A stretch of 64,000 nucleotides of DNA, taken from assembly GCA_003439945.1 (NCBI GenBank), contig QVRM01006088.1, forward strand, positions 1 through 64,000, read 5' to 3'. Within the stretch, counting starts at the first letter, position 1, and every line of letters starts with the position of its first letter. The position numbers and the translations under genes were made by a program. Source of the stretch: Dermanyssus gallinae (lineage: Eukaryota; Arthropoda; Arachnida; Mesostigmata; Dermanyssidae). The notes below the pieces were generated by a model, which worked only from the letters and a program-made list of their open reading frames with translations, ran no database searches and was not told the DNA's origin. Positions 32,852 through 43,891 of the stretch are shown here, in pieces.

Positions 32852-33279
32852 AAATATGGTTTATTCACGGAACTGCATTTCACAACGCTTAAGTTCTCGG
32901 TAAATAAAAATGGTTAAAAAAATATGAATCAAACAACAAAGCAGATAATTACTCTCGACGAAATCCAAGGAGTGCTTTGTATAAGCACTTTACACACAAT
33001 GGTATTACAGTGGTTTATGATTTACACAAGAACTTCAAAGCAGCAATTGGTGCGTTTGTTAGAACGCCGAACACCACATGAGACAACAAACTTGCAAATA
33101 TAACACACAAACGAAGTAGTCCACTAGTACAGCATCAACACATTTTACAACAACTATGTCTAAAAACATGTGGATAAATACAATAAAAAACTAAGTGTGT
33201 CCTCGTATACGAAGCACAACATTTGTAATACCAACTATACCTAGATCACACGCCTGGTTCCGACTGTGAAATGAACAGC

Positions 33280-33282
<3 letters not shown>

Positions 33283-33327
<45 letters not shown>
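33283..33327. repeat. (TA)n tract
   Basis: 45 bp of TA followed by CATACATAG. Confidence 0.95.
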
Positions 33328-33331
<4 letters not shown>

Positions 33332-35693
33332 CATAGTAAGTCCTGTACATGCATGTACCATAGAGTAGATAAGTCAACATACGTGTTAACGTATGTAACT
33401 AGGATACCCACATCAACATGTGTGTCAAACTTTTTTACAGAGCAAAATATTGACCGATTTATTTTCTATTTACCAGTCCTTGTTTTACTTTGATTGGTCC
33501 ACATTCACATCGTGGATAATCTGTACGTTACTCTATTTTTCAGCAGTGACAGCGTGGCTGGCTAACGCGCGATTCAAAAAAGTGAGGCGTTATCATACGG
33601 CGTAAGATCGAAGCCGAGCAGAATTGTTACATGATTGGTTATTCGAGTTAAGCATTGTCCTGCTGTTGCATTCCTCTGCCGGGAAAATCGATTTCAGTTC
33701 AGTATGAGCTACGCTATGACTTCGCTAGAAAGGTAAAGACGAAGTTGACTAGAATCTCTCATCCTGACAAACCTTGAAGACATAAATCTTAACAACCACA
33801 TCGAGGATAGACACGCAGATAGAAAGCAGTCGCGAAGAGAGTTTTCAGCCCGGCGTAACCCCTCTCCTGCTTTTGCTCTATGTTGGAGGACGACGAGAAA
33901 AATGACTTAGCAGAAGCCATTTGGTATGGCTTTTAATCTTGCAATGTTAATAGTTCTTGCTGCTATAGCTGTTGGTCATTTTGTTGGAGACGTTGCGTTC
34001 GTTACATAACGCATTGCCGGTGTGCCTTCGGATTACTACAAGTTTCATGTCCTTTCTGAGGCAGTTGAGCAAAGGTTGCGTTCACGGCTGGGTTGGCTTA
34101 CGATAAAACGTCTTTACGCGGTCCGACCCAATTATTGTTCTGCCGCATTTTGTCCCCTTCCCCGCTCTTTATCTGGATGTCTTGCTTGGCGCATTGTAAG
34201 TGATATTCCATATGATAGGTAGGGTCGAGTTACGTTGGACTTTAGGGCTTTAGATGTCCTCTTACCAATGCCTTCCTCTGCATCACCGGTAACTGTCGAC
34301 CTGTTATTATTGTTGTTGATTGTCAGCATATCGCACTCACAAACGGACACAAGCGCAGACAAACATTTATTTCATCAGACATGCCGCAGTGCGGTTTAGC
34401 GGCCAGTTGGTATCTTCACAACGATTGTAATGATTTTTACATTACGCTAACTTTGCTTTAGGACAAGGTCTCCTATAGGCTAATTATTTATTGGCATTCG
34501 TATATTCAATAGCAACTGCCAATAAAGGGTTGCTAGTTGTTGATGGTGTTCACGTGATTTGTCCATTTTCGTCGTGGTCTGGATTCTTTCAGCGGTGAAA
34601 TATATGGAAATTTGAAAATAATTATGGCAGTATAGGCCGGACTAGCAGCGTTGGGTGAAAATATAAAGTGGCACATGCATTTGCGTCAAAGTAAAGTCCA
34701 CCCGGCAAACACGAAATGTATTGTCTCTAAGAAAAGTCACCTGCTATAGGTGATTACGTCTAGAGAGACCCTGGTGTTCTTAAGTGGGTCGGATGCCAGG
34801 AATGGGTTGTAAGGGTGCAGCTTAGAAACGGTGGATGTAAGTTAAATGGTCACATGCAGGCGGGTGAGTTGATTCAGGGCAATCGTGGTTACATAGAATA
34901 CAACAAGCTCAAGGCCACGTTTCCAAAGTTGAGTTAGCTTGAGCAGACGGTATTCAGGATATGCTAAACTCGAAGGCAGCCTGTGATGCTTTGAAGGAAG
35001 ATAGATCCGTCCAATAGAGTAGCGATTTTTCGGCCAGGCTAAAGGTTTACTCTTCCCCAAGTCTAACGTCACGTATGTTAGGATAGGCAGCTTAAGGGGT
35101 GTGCAGATTTGTTACGATTCATTTAATATTTAATATTATGAATTTCCAATGATCACGTGGAGGAAGGGACTATTTCTACATGTTGTTGTTGTTGCTGCTG
35201 CTGTTGATTTTTAACAACATTAAAGCAGCAAATTCTAATTCTTGTTGTGTGTATCGCTGCAGTTGTGACAAGGGCCTTTCGAGTGGGCGAGAGTGAGCGA
35301 TAGGGAGAAAGGGAGGGATGAAATATCTGACCTGTACTAACGTTATTTAGCAGTTCGCTCTAAACGCCTCGCACGTCGTTGTCGTTTCATAACCGTCATG
35401 TCATCCGCCCGTCAGTCCAGCACCGTTCGATACCCGAGCAATGAGCACGGTTTTCCATTAGTAGGTAGAATAGACAAATGAATGAACTCGAGCATGCGTC
35501 TTCATTAGAGAGATACGCGCCCCGGCGAGCCGACGAGCTCGGCACAGGCTCCACCTACACAGGCTGCTGCTACAGCTGCTGACCTCATTGACTCGATCAT
35601 CTTTGGCAGGATCCGACAACAATGTGTCGGCTCTCTTACTTTCTCCATTTCGCCTTCTCTGCTCTTATACTACGTGTTTGTTTCTCTTTCCAC

Positions 35694-35694
<1 letters not shown>

Positions 35695-35755
<61 letters not shown>
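35695..35755. repeat. (TA)n tract
   Basis: 61 bp of uninterrupted TA, among the longest in the window. Confidence 0.95.
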
Positions 35756-35758
<3 letters not shown>

Positions 35759-38258
35759 CCTGTCCGGGTCAGTCCACTCAAAGGCAGTCTCAAAGGTAGG
35801 ACTTCGCGGTCGACCAGCATTAGCTAGCGAGGTCAGCATTGGCAGCCAGCCGGGCTGGGCTGCAAGATCACGCGCTCATTTCAGCATTCTATGATGGCAC
35901 AGATGATGAAATCAATTCCTGCCCATGGACGACCGCCTCCGCACGCCGTCCGTATAACGGATAGGATCGAGCGCCCCCTTTTACTAGAGCCCCAGCTAAG
36001 TGGATCTTAAGCGGGATCTAGAAGGTCTAACCACGCATGCCGATAAATGGGTACGTGCACGCGTACGCTCATGTCCGGGGCTGGCGGGGGTTGTGGCTAC
36101 CCCCCATGCGACCCGGAACGGATCTCAAGGAGTCGTCAAAGTCGTCGCCGCCGATGCCATAAGGACATGTACACACACACAAGCAGACAGACACGCATAC
36201 AAACATAAACAACAATGCATGTACATACAAGCATACGCCAAGACTCTCGTATGCATACACAGATATATGTAAGTGCAGAATGACACGGGAAAAAACAACG
36301 ACTGGACTCCTGCCATCTCTTAGCAAACTGCGACCACTCCAACAAGCGTCAGGTAGTTTCTGCAGATTCGAACATATATAGGGGTATTCGATAAAACCTA
36401 CACCGTGTTGCTACGGTTGCTACTATTTACAGTGCAACTCACGTTGAACAAGGAGCATTAGAACTATCCCATTTGCTAAAACGTCCGCATGCATCGACTT
36501 AGTATTTCGCTAGAATTTGGTAGAGCATTCATCCATTTTGAGGCAAGGCTATTCAGGTTCAGACGTCGCAATTGAGGCACATAGTTTCTGACACGTTTAT
36601 CGGCAAACAAATTATAAAATGCATATATATTTATATATATATATATATATATATATAGCGGGCAATTTGGCTGTATGAACAATTATTGGCTGTCTTTGAT
36701 ATTGTATTGGAGACTCAACGACTTGCATTTCTCGTTGAGCCTGACCCGACCAGCCCGTACTGATTGTAGTTCTATTAGAATAATTAATTCGTGGAAAAAT
36801 GTTTTGTACGAAGTAAAATTAGCAACGTGCTTGCTTAAATAATCGAAATATCTTCTTCTATATATATATATATATATACATGCTACCTCAGTATACAATG
36901 GCCCGCAGTCAAGAATACAATGGCATTTTTATTCTTAGCCAAACAACCTATGAACAACGATGACAACAACAACAATAAAGCCACCAAGGGACCAAGAGTT
37001 ATAAAGGCACAGAAATAGTTTAGTTAACTTTAATTACGGCTTATAAGCATGACTATTAAAGCGCAATAAATTGCTTCTAAAGATTCAAAAGCTACTTCTC
37101 GAGCAATTCCAACCATCGAACAAGAAGAGGCGCCGTATTTGAGCAACTAAACTAAGAGCAAGAAAGCGACAAAGCAGATCAACGCAAGCCCAAACTGTTG
37201 CGCTGTTATCGCTTTGTGGCATTGTGAGTAGATATCTACCGCATTCGCTACCGTAACGCAATTCGAACAGTTCGAACGTAAATAATTAACGATGATTAAT
37301 ATCTATGTAATGTACCGGGCATTATGCGTTGGGTCTGCGGTGAGTTACCCAACCGGCGCTACTATGCACAGACATGTGGTCATGAATCGACCACGTTATG
37401 CCGCTGCGCCAATCTGTCATAATTAGTCTGCAGTAAAAATGACCTAATGAGGTCATTAACCTTGACCCCCATTCATGATGAATGGGCATTACGAGGTGAA
37501 TATCGGCGCCAGCTTCTGAAGCGCCGGCGTAACGGACAACACAGACTCTCTGCTTGCCGCCCTCATGACCCATCGCTGAATCCGCTGGACAACTTCGATC
37601 TGGCCTAATAAAGTATATTCTCATTATTTTATTTTCCTTATATAGTTTATTTGTATAGTTCGAGTAGATTGTACTACTATGGGATAGTCATAACAAAAGA
37701 AATAGTTGATTTGCATAGCAGAACCTCAGATACCTCAACAAACAAGTTCATATTTACACTCTAAATGTTCACTTTGTCAGTGTCCAGCAGTAATGGTAGG
37801 CAACACAATATTATGATTGCGTTCTTCAACTGTATTCCATAGGTGACAGATATCGCACAACCGTCCTTAAGTCATCCTTGCGTTACCTACAGCATAGACA
37901 ATTAATTGTACCAAGTAATATGTATACCAGCAATAACGACAATTATTAAAAATGGTGTTTTGTGCCGATCCTAGACAACTACTCTTTCTGAATTCTCCTT
38001 GGACGCAAAAAAATCAATTTAGAAAAACGCAGAAAAACGCAAATGTAAACACTAGAACAGGTGCCCAGGCATCGAAGAAATTCGGCCAAAGACACATTGA
38101 GCTTTTCGAACGTGATCATTCGAGTGGTGCAGTCGACTTTCTTCGAGCTCTGTGAAAAACTGTGATTTGGTGATTTTGCTGACCTCGCTCAGTGCTGTTT
38201 TTTGTCGAGCAATAACTTCAACATCCGGTGAACACTTGTATGGTGGAGTGACATCAAG

Positions 38259-40106
38259 ATGGGTGTGATACGTTCGCCAACGCCCGCACAAACACCACGG
38301 CAGGATAATCAACCTGGCTCATCGACGACAACAACAACAACAACAACGTCGCCACCAGACGTTTCGAGCGGCGACCATGATCCGCCTTCTATCGCAGACG
38401 CGGAAACATCGGGAGACGTTCGAAAAGCTGCAGCCGGTCAAGAGACTGAGGCAGCAGCAGAAATGTCAACAAGTGGAAAGGAGGTAAGGAGAAAGCAGCC
38501 GCAACGTACAGCCGGTGGAGGGGATGTCGTCGGCATCGACACCGCTGTCACAGCGGCAGCTATCAAACGGCAAGCCACCAGCCCGCCGCAACGGGAGAAA
38601 CCATCGAAGACGAGAGCGGCCGGAAAGAGCGGTGCAAAGCTGACAACGTTAGCGGAATCCTCTGGCGCTAGTAACGATAGCGCTGAAAGGGAAGCCATGG
38701 AGAGCGGTGCCACAGCGCGGCCAACCGGGGACTCCGGTGAGACGCACGACGAGGAAGACACCGAGAGTTGGAGCGTAGTTGGTGCGGGTGGCAAAGTTAT
38801 TAGAAAGGAGGCAATACCAAAGGTTAAAACAAATGAGCGACCTGAGGCGATTATTTTTGCCGCCGACAATAATTTGCTGGAGACCAATTTTAACGCTGTT
38901 TGCGATGACGTCGCTAGACATCTTAAAGGAAAAGTTGAGGAACCTCGTTTTACACGAGCCGGCGAACTTGTTATCGTCGCCGAGGACGCTGAAGATAGAG
39001 CAACATTGCTGAGTTTAACCTCAGTCGGAGGTATCCCGGTTCAGTCTAGAGTGAGTGGCCAAAGATCGACAGTAAAGGGAAAAATCTGCGGTGTGCATCC
39101 GTCGCTCAGCGACACAACTATTATTAACGCGTTGGGGTCTTTAGGTGTCACAGAGGCTATTCGAGTCAGAGCGAAGAACGTACACACTGGCATAGTTATG
39201 GCCACTGACCAAGTAATCCTAACTTTTGTCGGAATTGATTTTCCGACGGAAGTTCGTCTGGGCCTTAAAACACACGGGGTGATGCTCTATAGAGAGCCAC
39301 ACCAGTGCTACCGGTGTTATAGCTTGGACCACATCAAGCCGGACTGCCCCTGGGCGGCACCTCGCTGTCGCCGCTGTGGTTCCACGAACCATCTCCGGAA
39401 AGACTGCAACCAAGCAGCGAAGTGTTGCCTATGTAAATCAAACCATGAAGCTACTTCCGGCAGTTGCCCGCATCGACTTCGCCGTATGGAGCAGCTAAAG
39501 AAGTCAGCAATACGGGTTATACAGAGGAAGCCTGAGGCGACGCCAGTCAAGATCTGCGCACCCGTGGCCGATATTCAGCCGTCGTCCTCCTTTTCCAAGC
39601 GGTCTTTCTCTGCCGTTGTTCAGAACGGGGTTAAGGTACCCGCGGCGACACCCAAGGTTCAGCCCCCTGCTGGCACAGTGATCAAAAAGCAAAAGCAGGT
39701 CACCAATGATGTACACCAAATCAACAACATTGACAAGGTGGTGCAATGCGTCACGGAGAAAATAGTTCCAATTATAATTGACGCCATAGTCTCGCAAATC
39801 GGAACAGCATTCCAAAGAGCACTTTCGACTGCTCTCCCCAGCTTGCACATTCAAGCGGCGCCACCTATAGCGCCTGGCAGCGTCTCTGAGTTGTCTTCGG
39901 ACGGCTTTCGCGGCCAGCTGGAACTGGCTCTCCGCTCAGCACTTGAGCTGAGCATGGTACAGCAACCTCAGCCGGAGGCTCCACAAGCGACCTCCGCAGT
40001 GACGCCGTCGCTCCATGCACTCCAGACATCGTCGCCTTCGACGAACACTGGCGACGGAACAGGTGTCAATACGGGGTCGCCTTCTTCGGATCCTAATGAC
40101 CAATAG
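38259..40106 (+). CDS. LINE ORF1, Gag-like RNA-binding protein with three zinc knuckles
   Basis: This 615-residue protein probably binds the element RNA and forms the ribonucleoprotein used for retrotransposition. Residues 1-200 are low-complexity, rich in Thr, Ser, Ala, Glu and Lys. Residues 200-345 are a more ordered region typical of LINE Gag proteins just before the knuckles. Three CCHC zinc knuckles follow: C350-x2-C-x4-H-x4-C363 (CYRCYSLDHIKPDC), C370-x2-C-x4-H-x4-C383 (CRRCGSTNHLRKDC) and a variant C389-x2-C-x3-H-x6-C403. A basic stretch and a Pro/Gln/Ser-rich tail end the protein. The ATG at 38259 has a purine at -3 and G at +4 and is the first ATG of the open frame. The stop (40104-40106) overlaps the ORF2 start. 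No inactivating change is visible. The family assignment rests on the knuckle array and position; the RNA-binding role is inferred from related Gags. Confidence 0.85.
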   Translation: MGVIRSPTPAQTPRQDNQPGSSTTTTTTTTSPPDVSSGDHDPPSIADAETSGDVRKAAAGQETEAAAEMSTSGKEVRRKQPQRTAGGGDVVGIDTAVTAAAIKRQATSPPQREKPSKTRAAGKSGAKLTTLAESSGASNDSAEREAMESGATARPTGDSGETHDEEDTESWSVVGAGGKVIRKEAIPKVKTNERPEAIIFAADNNLLETNFNAVCDDVARHLKGKVEEPRFTRAGELVIVAEDAEDRATLLSLTSVGGIPVQSRVSGQRSTVKGKICGVHPSLSDTTIINALGSLGVTEAIRVRAKNVHTGIVMATDQVILTFVGIDFPTEVRLGLKTHGVMLYREPHQCYRCYSLDHIKPDCPWAAPRCRRCGSTNHLRKDCNQAAKCCLCKSNHEATSGSCPHRLRRMEQLKKSAIRVIQRKPEATPVKICAPVADIQPSSSFSKRSFSAVVQNGVKVPAATPKVQPPAGTVIKKQKQVTNDVHQINNIDKVVQCVTEKIVPIIIDAIVSQIGTAFQRALSTALPSLHIQAAPPIAPGSVSELSSDGFRGQLELALRSALELSMVQQPQPEAPQATSAVTPSLHALQTSSPSTNTGDGTGVNTGSPSSDPNDQ

Positions 40107-42921
40107 ACAACTAGACATTCGTCAGTGGACAACACCGCTGACGCACAGCAACACTGAGACGCCAACCACGACGTCGTCAACACGACTTCCGGCACCGATC
40201 TCACCGTCAACTGCCCTTACTCGCACCGTTCAACGACTGTCCGCTGTTCGCCAAAATCTCAAGATGCTCTCGATCGTTCCTCGTGGCGTGAGACCTATAG
40301 TTGCTGCCGAACTGACCATCACAATCAAGTCGATTTGCTCAGCGAACGATCTTGACTCGTGGTCTCGTCTGGCTCATTTTGCAACAACGGTCCTCACCAT
40401 CCCACGGCAAAAGGCAAAAGGAAAGTCTCTGTGTTCACTTATTCGGGACAACCTTAGTCGATTCAGGAGTCGTGCCCCACTCGATGCTGCCATCAATGCT
40501 AACCATGTCGCGGCGCCGAAGACTAACACAAACGATGATAGACAAAGAGCTCGGGTGGCACAGGCAAAACTGGCTCAGGGGGATGTTTCGGCAGCAGCGC
40601 GCATTCTTATTTCAACGGATTCGATGGCTCCACAAGACGCTAATACGCATCGCATACTTAGCGATAAGCACCCAAACATGCCAGAAACAGCGGCATACCC
40701 GGCACCGCCTCGTGGCGTTCCATCAGCCGACCAAATCAACATTACCCCCAGTGAAGTCCGAGCAGCAATCCAAACTTTCCCAAATAGTTCAAGTGGAGGC
40801 CCTGACGGTCTCAAGCCCAGACACCTAAAAGACCTTATTGGAAAGGGTGATCAGATCTGCCCCCTCCTTTGTGCTCTGACGGACTTCTGCAACCTTGTCG
40901 TGAATGGCCGCCTACCAGGGTTCGCACTTAGTAACTTCTATGGAGCGAATCTTATAGCTTTAAAGAAAAAAGACGGTGGTCTCCGCCCGATAGCAGTCGG
41001 GAATACCCTGCGGCGGCTAGCGTGTAAAGTGCTAATCCGCAAATACATGGCGCCAATTATCGACAGGATTGCCCCCGTTCAACTGGGTTGTGGAGTTAAA
41101 GGAGGCTGCGAGGCTGCTGTCCACGCGGCAAGTGCCTTTGTAAATACTAACTCGGCGTCCAATAAGGTGCTGATAAAACTCGATTTTAAAAATGCTTTTA
41201 ATTCGCTGAGAAGGGATGTAATTCTTGAAGCCGTCAAATCAAACTTTCCAGCAATGTACCCCGCAGTCTACCAAATGTACAGGAGCCCATCCAATCTCTT
41301 TTGGGGGGAAGAGATCGTACTCTCCAGATGTGGGGTACAGCAAGGGGACCCCTGTGGCCCGGCCCTCTTCTGTCTGGCGATTTGCCAATTGCTTTCTGCT
41401 TTGGAGTCGGAATTTAAGCCGTGGTTCCTAGACGATGGCACAATTGGAGGTACTCTTGATTCCGCCCTTAGTGATGTGGAAAAAATAATCGAGTTCGGCG
41501 TCACCTCTGGACTGCAACTAAATGCTTCAAAGTGTGAGCTGTACGTCTTGTCATCCGACTGCGCCTTTCGTGACGAGTGTTTACGCCGGGCGCAGGGCCT
41601 GCTTCCTGACATCAAGCTATGTACTGATGAAAACATCGAGCTTTTAGGAGCTCCCCTCACAACGGCCTCCGCAGAACTCGCTCTAAACAGGAAGTGCGAG
41701 CTAATGGATCTCTGGTGTTCCAGGTTGGAATCCCTCGATGCGCATCCTGCATTATTCTTGATGCGAACTAGCCTCTCGACACCAAGGCTAATCTATATCC
41801 TTCGCTGCATAGATGCATCGGCCCAAAAGAACATTCTACAACAATTCGACGATAAGCTGAGACAGTGCGTGAATCGGGTGTTAAATTTGAATCTGGACGG
41901 GGCAAATTGGGACCAGGCTACCCTTCCTACAACAGCCGGAGGTCTAGGAATACGACGTGCAACCGATTTGGCCCAGACCGCATTCTTGGGTTCAATCACC
42001 ACACTTCAGGAACTGATTATATCTATATCTCCTTCGAACGTCAAGTCCTTTCTAGAACGGCTCATGGAGTCCAAAAAAGAGGAGTTCGCCGCATATCACC
42101 GCGTGGCGCTTGACGACACACGCCAGCGTGCTCTGGATGCTGTGGTAGTCGAAGCCATTCAAAAGAAGCTCCTGGACAACACGGCTGATGCACTCGGCAA
42201 GGCACGCCTACTAGCAGCTTTCAACGATACGAGCGCAAAATGGCTTCAAGCCATCCCCTCGCCGCAGCTGGGAACGATGCTGGACAACACAACACTCCGC
42301 ATCGTTGCCGGCCTGCGGTTAGGGGAGGCTGTGTGTGCGCCCCATAGTTGCTCCCTGTGCAACACACCGGTGTCGCCGACGGGAGAGCACGGCCTCAGCT
42401 GTCCTAGGAGCTGCGGAAGACATTCGCGCCACGCCGCCCTCAACGAAGTGATTTCAAGAGCGTTGCAATCCGCTAACGTACCCTGCAGAAAGGAGCCAGT
42501 CGGACTAGCAGCGGACTCAGCCTTACGTCCAGACGGAATGACCTTGGTTCCGTGGTCCTCCGGAAAGGCCCTTGTATGGGACGCAACCGTGTGGGACACG
42601 CTGGCGCCGTCGTATAGAAGCCGAGCTTCAAGATCAGCAGGTGCTGTTGCTAATTTAGCGGAGCAGCGGAAAAGTTTGAAGTACCGCGAGTTAGAGGCAT
42701 CTTTTATAGTGCAGCCAGTTGCAATAGAAACATTAGGAGTCATAGGCGAATCAACAGTAAAATTTCTGAAAGAAATTGGGAAAAGAGCGGCAAGTGAGAA
42801 GGATGAGAAAAGGGCAGGGGAATTTCTACTACAAAGAATATCAATTGAAGTGCAACGTGGAAATGCGGCTGCGGTGCTAGGTTCGCTGCCTTCAGGCAGT
42901 GGTCTACCGGGTCTGCTCTGA
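40096..42921 (+). CDS. LINE ORF2, reverse transcriptase with CCHC knuckle and PD-(D/E)xK-like endonuclease
   Basis: From the ATG at 40096 this is 941 residues; the frame stays open upstream to at least 40015. It would nick target DNA and reverse-transcribe the element RNA from the nick. The RT region begins near residue 210. It has an SSSGGPDGLKPRHLKDLI block, motif A KLDFKNAFNSL (D363), motif B GVQQGDPCGPALF and motif C FLDDG (D446, D447); the Leu-Asp-Asp form replaces the usual Tyr/Phe-Ala-Asp-Asp. A thumb-like region follows. Next is a CCHC knuckle, C752-x2-C755-x9-H765-x3-C769, and then RPDG (D813), VWDATVWDT (D829, D834) and K859-x2-K862-Y863. This order matches the knuckle plus restriction-like endonuclease of R2-group LINEs. 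No AP-endonuclease domain precedes the RT. All the key residues named are present, so the copy may be functional. The start at 40096 is preferred because the upstream extension is arginine-rich frame shadow of ORF1. The endonuclease call is by motif only. Confidence 0.85.
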   Translation: MTNRQLDIRQWTTPLTHSNTETPTTTSSTRLPAPISPSTALTRTVQRLSAVRQNLKMLSIVPRGVRPIVAAELTITIKSICSANDLDSWSRLAHFATTVLTIPRQKAKGKSLCSLIRDNLSRFRSRAPLDAAINANHVAAPKTNTNDDRQRARVAQAKLAQGDVSAAARILISTDSMAPQDANTHRILSDKHPNMPETAAYPAPPRGVPSADQINITPSEVRAAIQTFPNSSSGGPDGLKPRHLKDLIGKGDQICPLLCALTDFCNLVVNGRLPGFALSNFYGANLIALKKKDGGLRPIAVGNTLRRLACKVLIRKYMAPIIDRIAPVQLGCGVKGGCEAAVHAASAFVNTNSASNKVLIKLDFKNAFNSLRRDVILEAVKSNFPAMYPAVYQMYRSPSNLFWGEEIVLSRCGVQQGDPCGPALFCLAICQLLSALESEFKPWFLDDGTIGGTLDSALSDVEKIIEFGVTSGLQLNASKCELYVLSSDCAFRDECLRRAQGLLPDIKLCTDENIELLGAPLTTASAELALNRKCELMDLWCSRLESLDAHPALFLMRTSLSTPRLIYILRCIDASAQKNILQQFDDKLRQCVNRVLNLNLDGANWDQATLPTTAGGLGIRRATDLAQTAFLGSITTLQELIISISPSNVKSFLERLMESKKEEFAAYHRVALDDTRQRALDAVVVEAIQKKLLDNTADALGKARLLAAFNDTSAKWLQAIPSPQLGTMLDNTTLRIVAGLRLGEAVCAPHSCSLCNTPVSPTGEHGLSCPRSCGRHSRHAALNEVISRALQSANVPCRKEPVGLAADSALRPDGMTLVPWSSGKALVWDATVWDTLAPSYRSRASRSAGAVANLAEQRKSLKYRELEASFIVQPVAIETLGVIGESTVKFLKEIGKRAASEKDEKRAGEFLLQRISIEVQRGNAAAVLGSLPSGSGLPGLL

Positions 42922-43119
42922 TTACGTATTAGAATTATGCTGTGTATAATGTATAAATAAAAAAGAAAATACGTTTTTTGACATGTGTGCATTGAGCTCC
43001 TATTTTACTAGATGTTTGAAGCAGTTCAAACTTCGAAAATAAAGGTTTATATGCAACCTTACAAGCAGAAATATTCTAACCCTACAGTCAATTGTTGCAA
43101 TCTCATCGTCTTGCAAGTC

Positions 43120-43851
43120 GACTAGCAGCTAACAACAACAAAAACAGCAGCAACAACAACAGCCGCTTCAATTGAAAAATAGTGGTAGTACTAATTGTAG
43201 TCCGAGTACTATGGGTAGTTATTTGTTGTTGTGTTTGATGTTGTTGTTGTCGTGTATTGGGTTTTCAGCAACAGCAGTAGAGGCCTGAAACAGCAGCAAT
43301 AGCAGCAGCATCCTATTTTGATGACGCCTATTGTCTGCGGGTGTGTCGCGTCCATTTGTTCGTCGTATGTCCGTCCGTCCCTCTGTGTGTCTGTCTGCTG
43401 GCTGGCTCGTCTGTCTAGCCTGTCTAATCAGCAGTAACAGCTGAATAAAGGCGGATATCCTTTCGTTGTCGTCGTCGTTGTCGTCATCGGGCGGTACGGC
43501 TAGCATTCCCCGAATGGAGGCGATGCCGACGACGCCTTGCCCTTGTATACAGCGTCTTTCGTTCCTTATTTCTCTAACTATTTCTTTCTCTGCATGTCTC
43601 TTCCCCCCCTCTCTCTCCCCCTCTTCCCCTCTCTCTCTCTTCCTCGCCCTCTCTCTATACACGAGAGCATCCACAGAGAGATAGTGGAGGGGTGGCTGCC
43701 CTGATAGGCCGCTGGCCGAACGAGGAAGAATAACCAGCCGAATCCACGAGTAGATATCGCCCATTTTTCTCGTCCTCGAAATCTATCTCTCTATACCATC
43801 TCATATACGACCGCGGTTCGTTCATTCCTCTCTCGTTCTTATAATCTTCTT

Positions 43852-43891
<40 letters not shown>

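Larger units (their letters stand above)
32435..38045. other. Unique-looking DNA with many (TA)n tracts
   Basis: Apart from TA tracts (32479, 32811, 33283, 35695, 36630, 36858) and a CA-rich patch (36165-36190), no coding block, RNA or dispersed repeat is recognised. The antisense frame 37322-37624 (100 codons) is unassigned. Confidence 0.45.
38050..42972 (+). mobile_element. Two-ORF non-LTR retrotransposon with C-terminal restriction-like endonuclease
   Basis: This unit holds a Gag-like ORF1 (38259-40106), an overlapping ORF2 with RT and endonuclease (to 42921), and a 3' UTR of only about 50 nt ending in an A-rich tail near 42970. Both ORFs are open from end to end, so the copy is young or under constraint. 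The 3' end is supported by the relic at 21380-21710, which ends in the same AATAAAAAAGA motif. The 5' end is not resolved. I place it upstream of ORF1 where base composition changes; about 200 nt of untranslated leader is likely. There is no LTR or integrase. I saw no target-site duplication. The clade is not assigned. Confidence 0.85.

Noticed and set aside
33420..33605. Hydrophobic 61-codon frame
   Set aside because: Trp/Phe/Leu-rich AT sequence with no homologue that I recognise.
40015..40095. Longer ORF2 starting at 40015
   Set aside because: The extra 27 residues are a frame shadow of ORF1, and the ATG at 40096 sits at the stop of ORF1 as expected for coupled LINE ORFs.
43219..43764. 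Antisense frame of 181 codons
   Set aside because: Its sequence is built from GA-rich, GTC and GTT repeats (Arg/Glu run, Asp/Asn run, Leu run). It overlaps simple repeats and has no recognisable domain.
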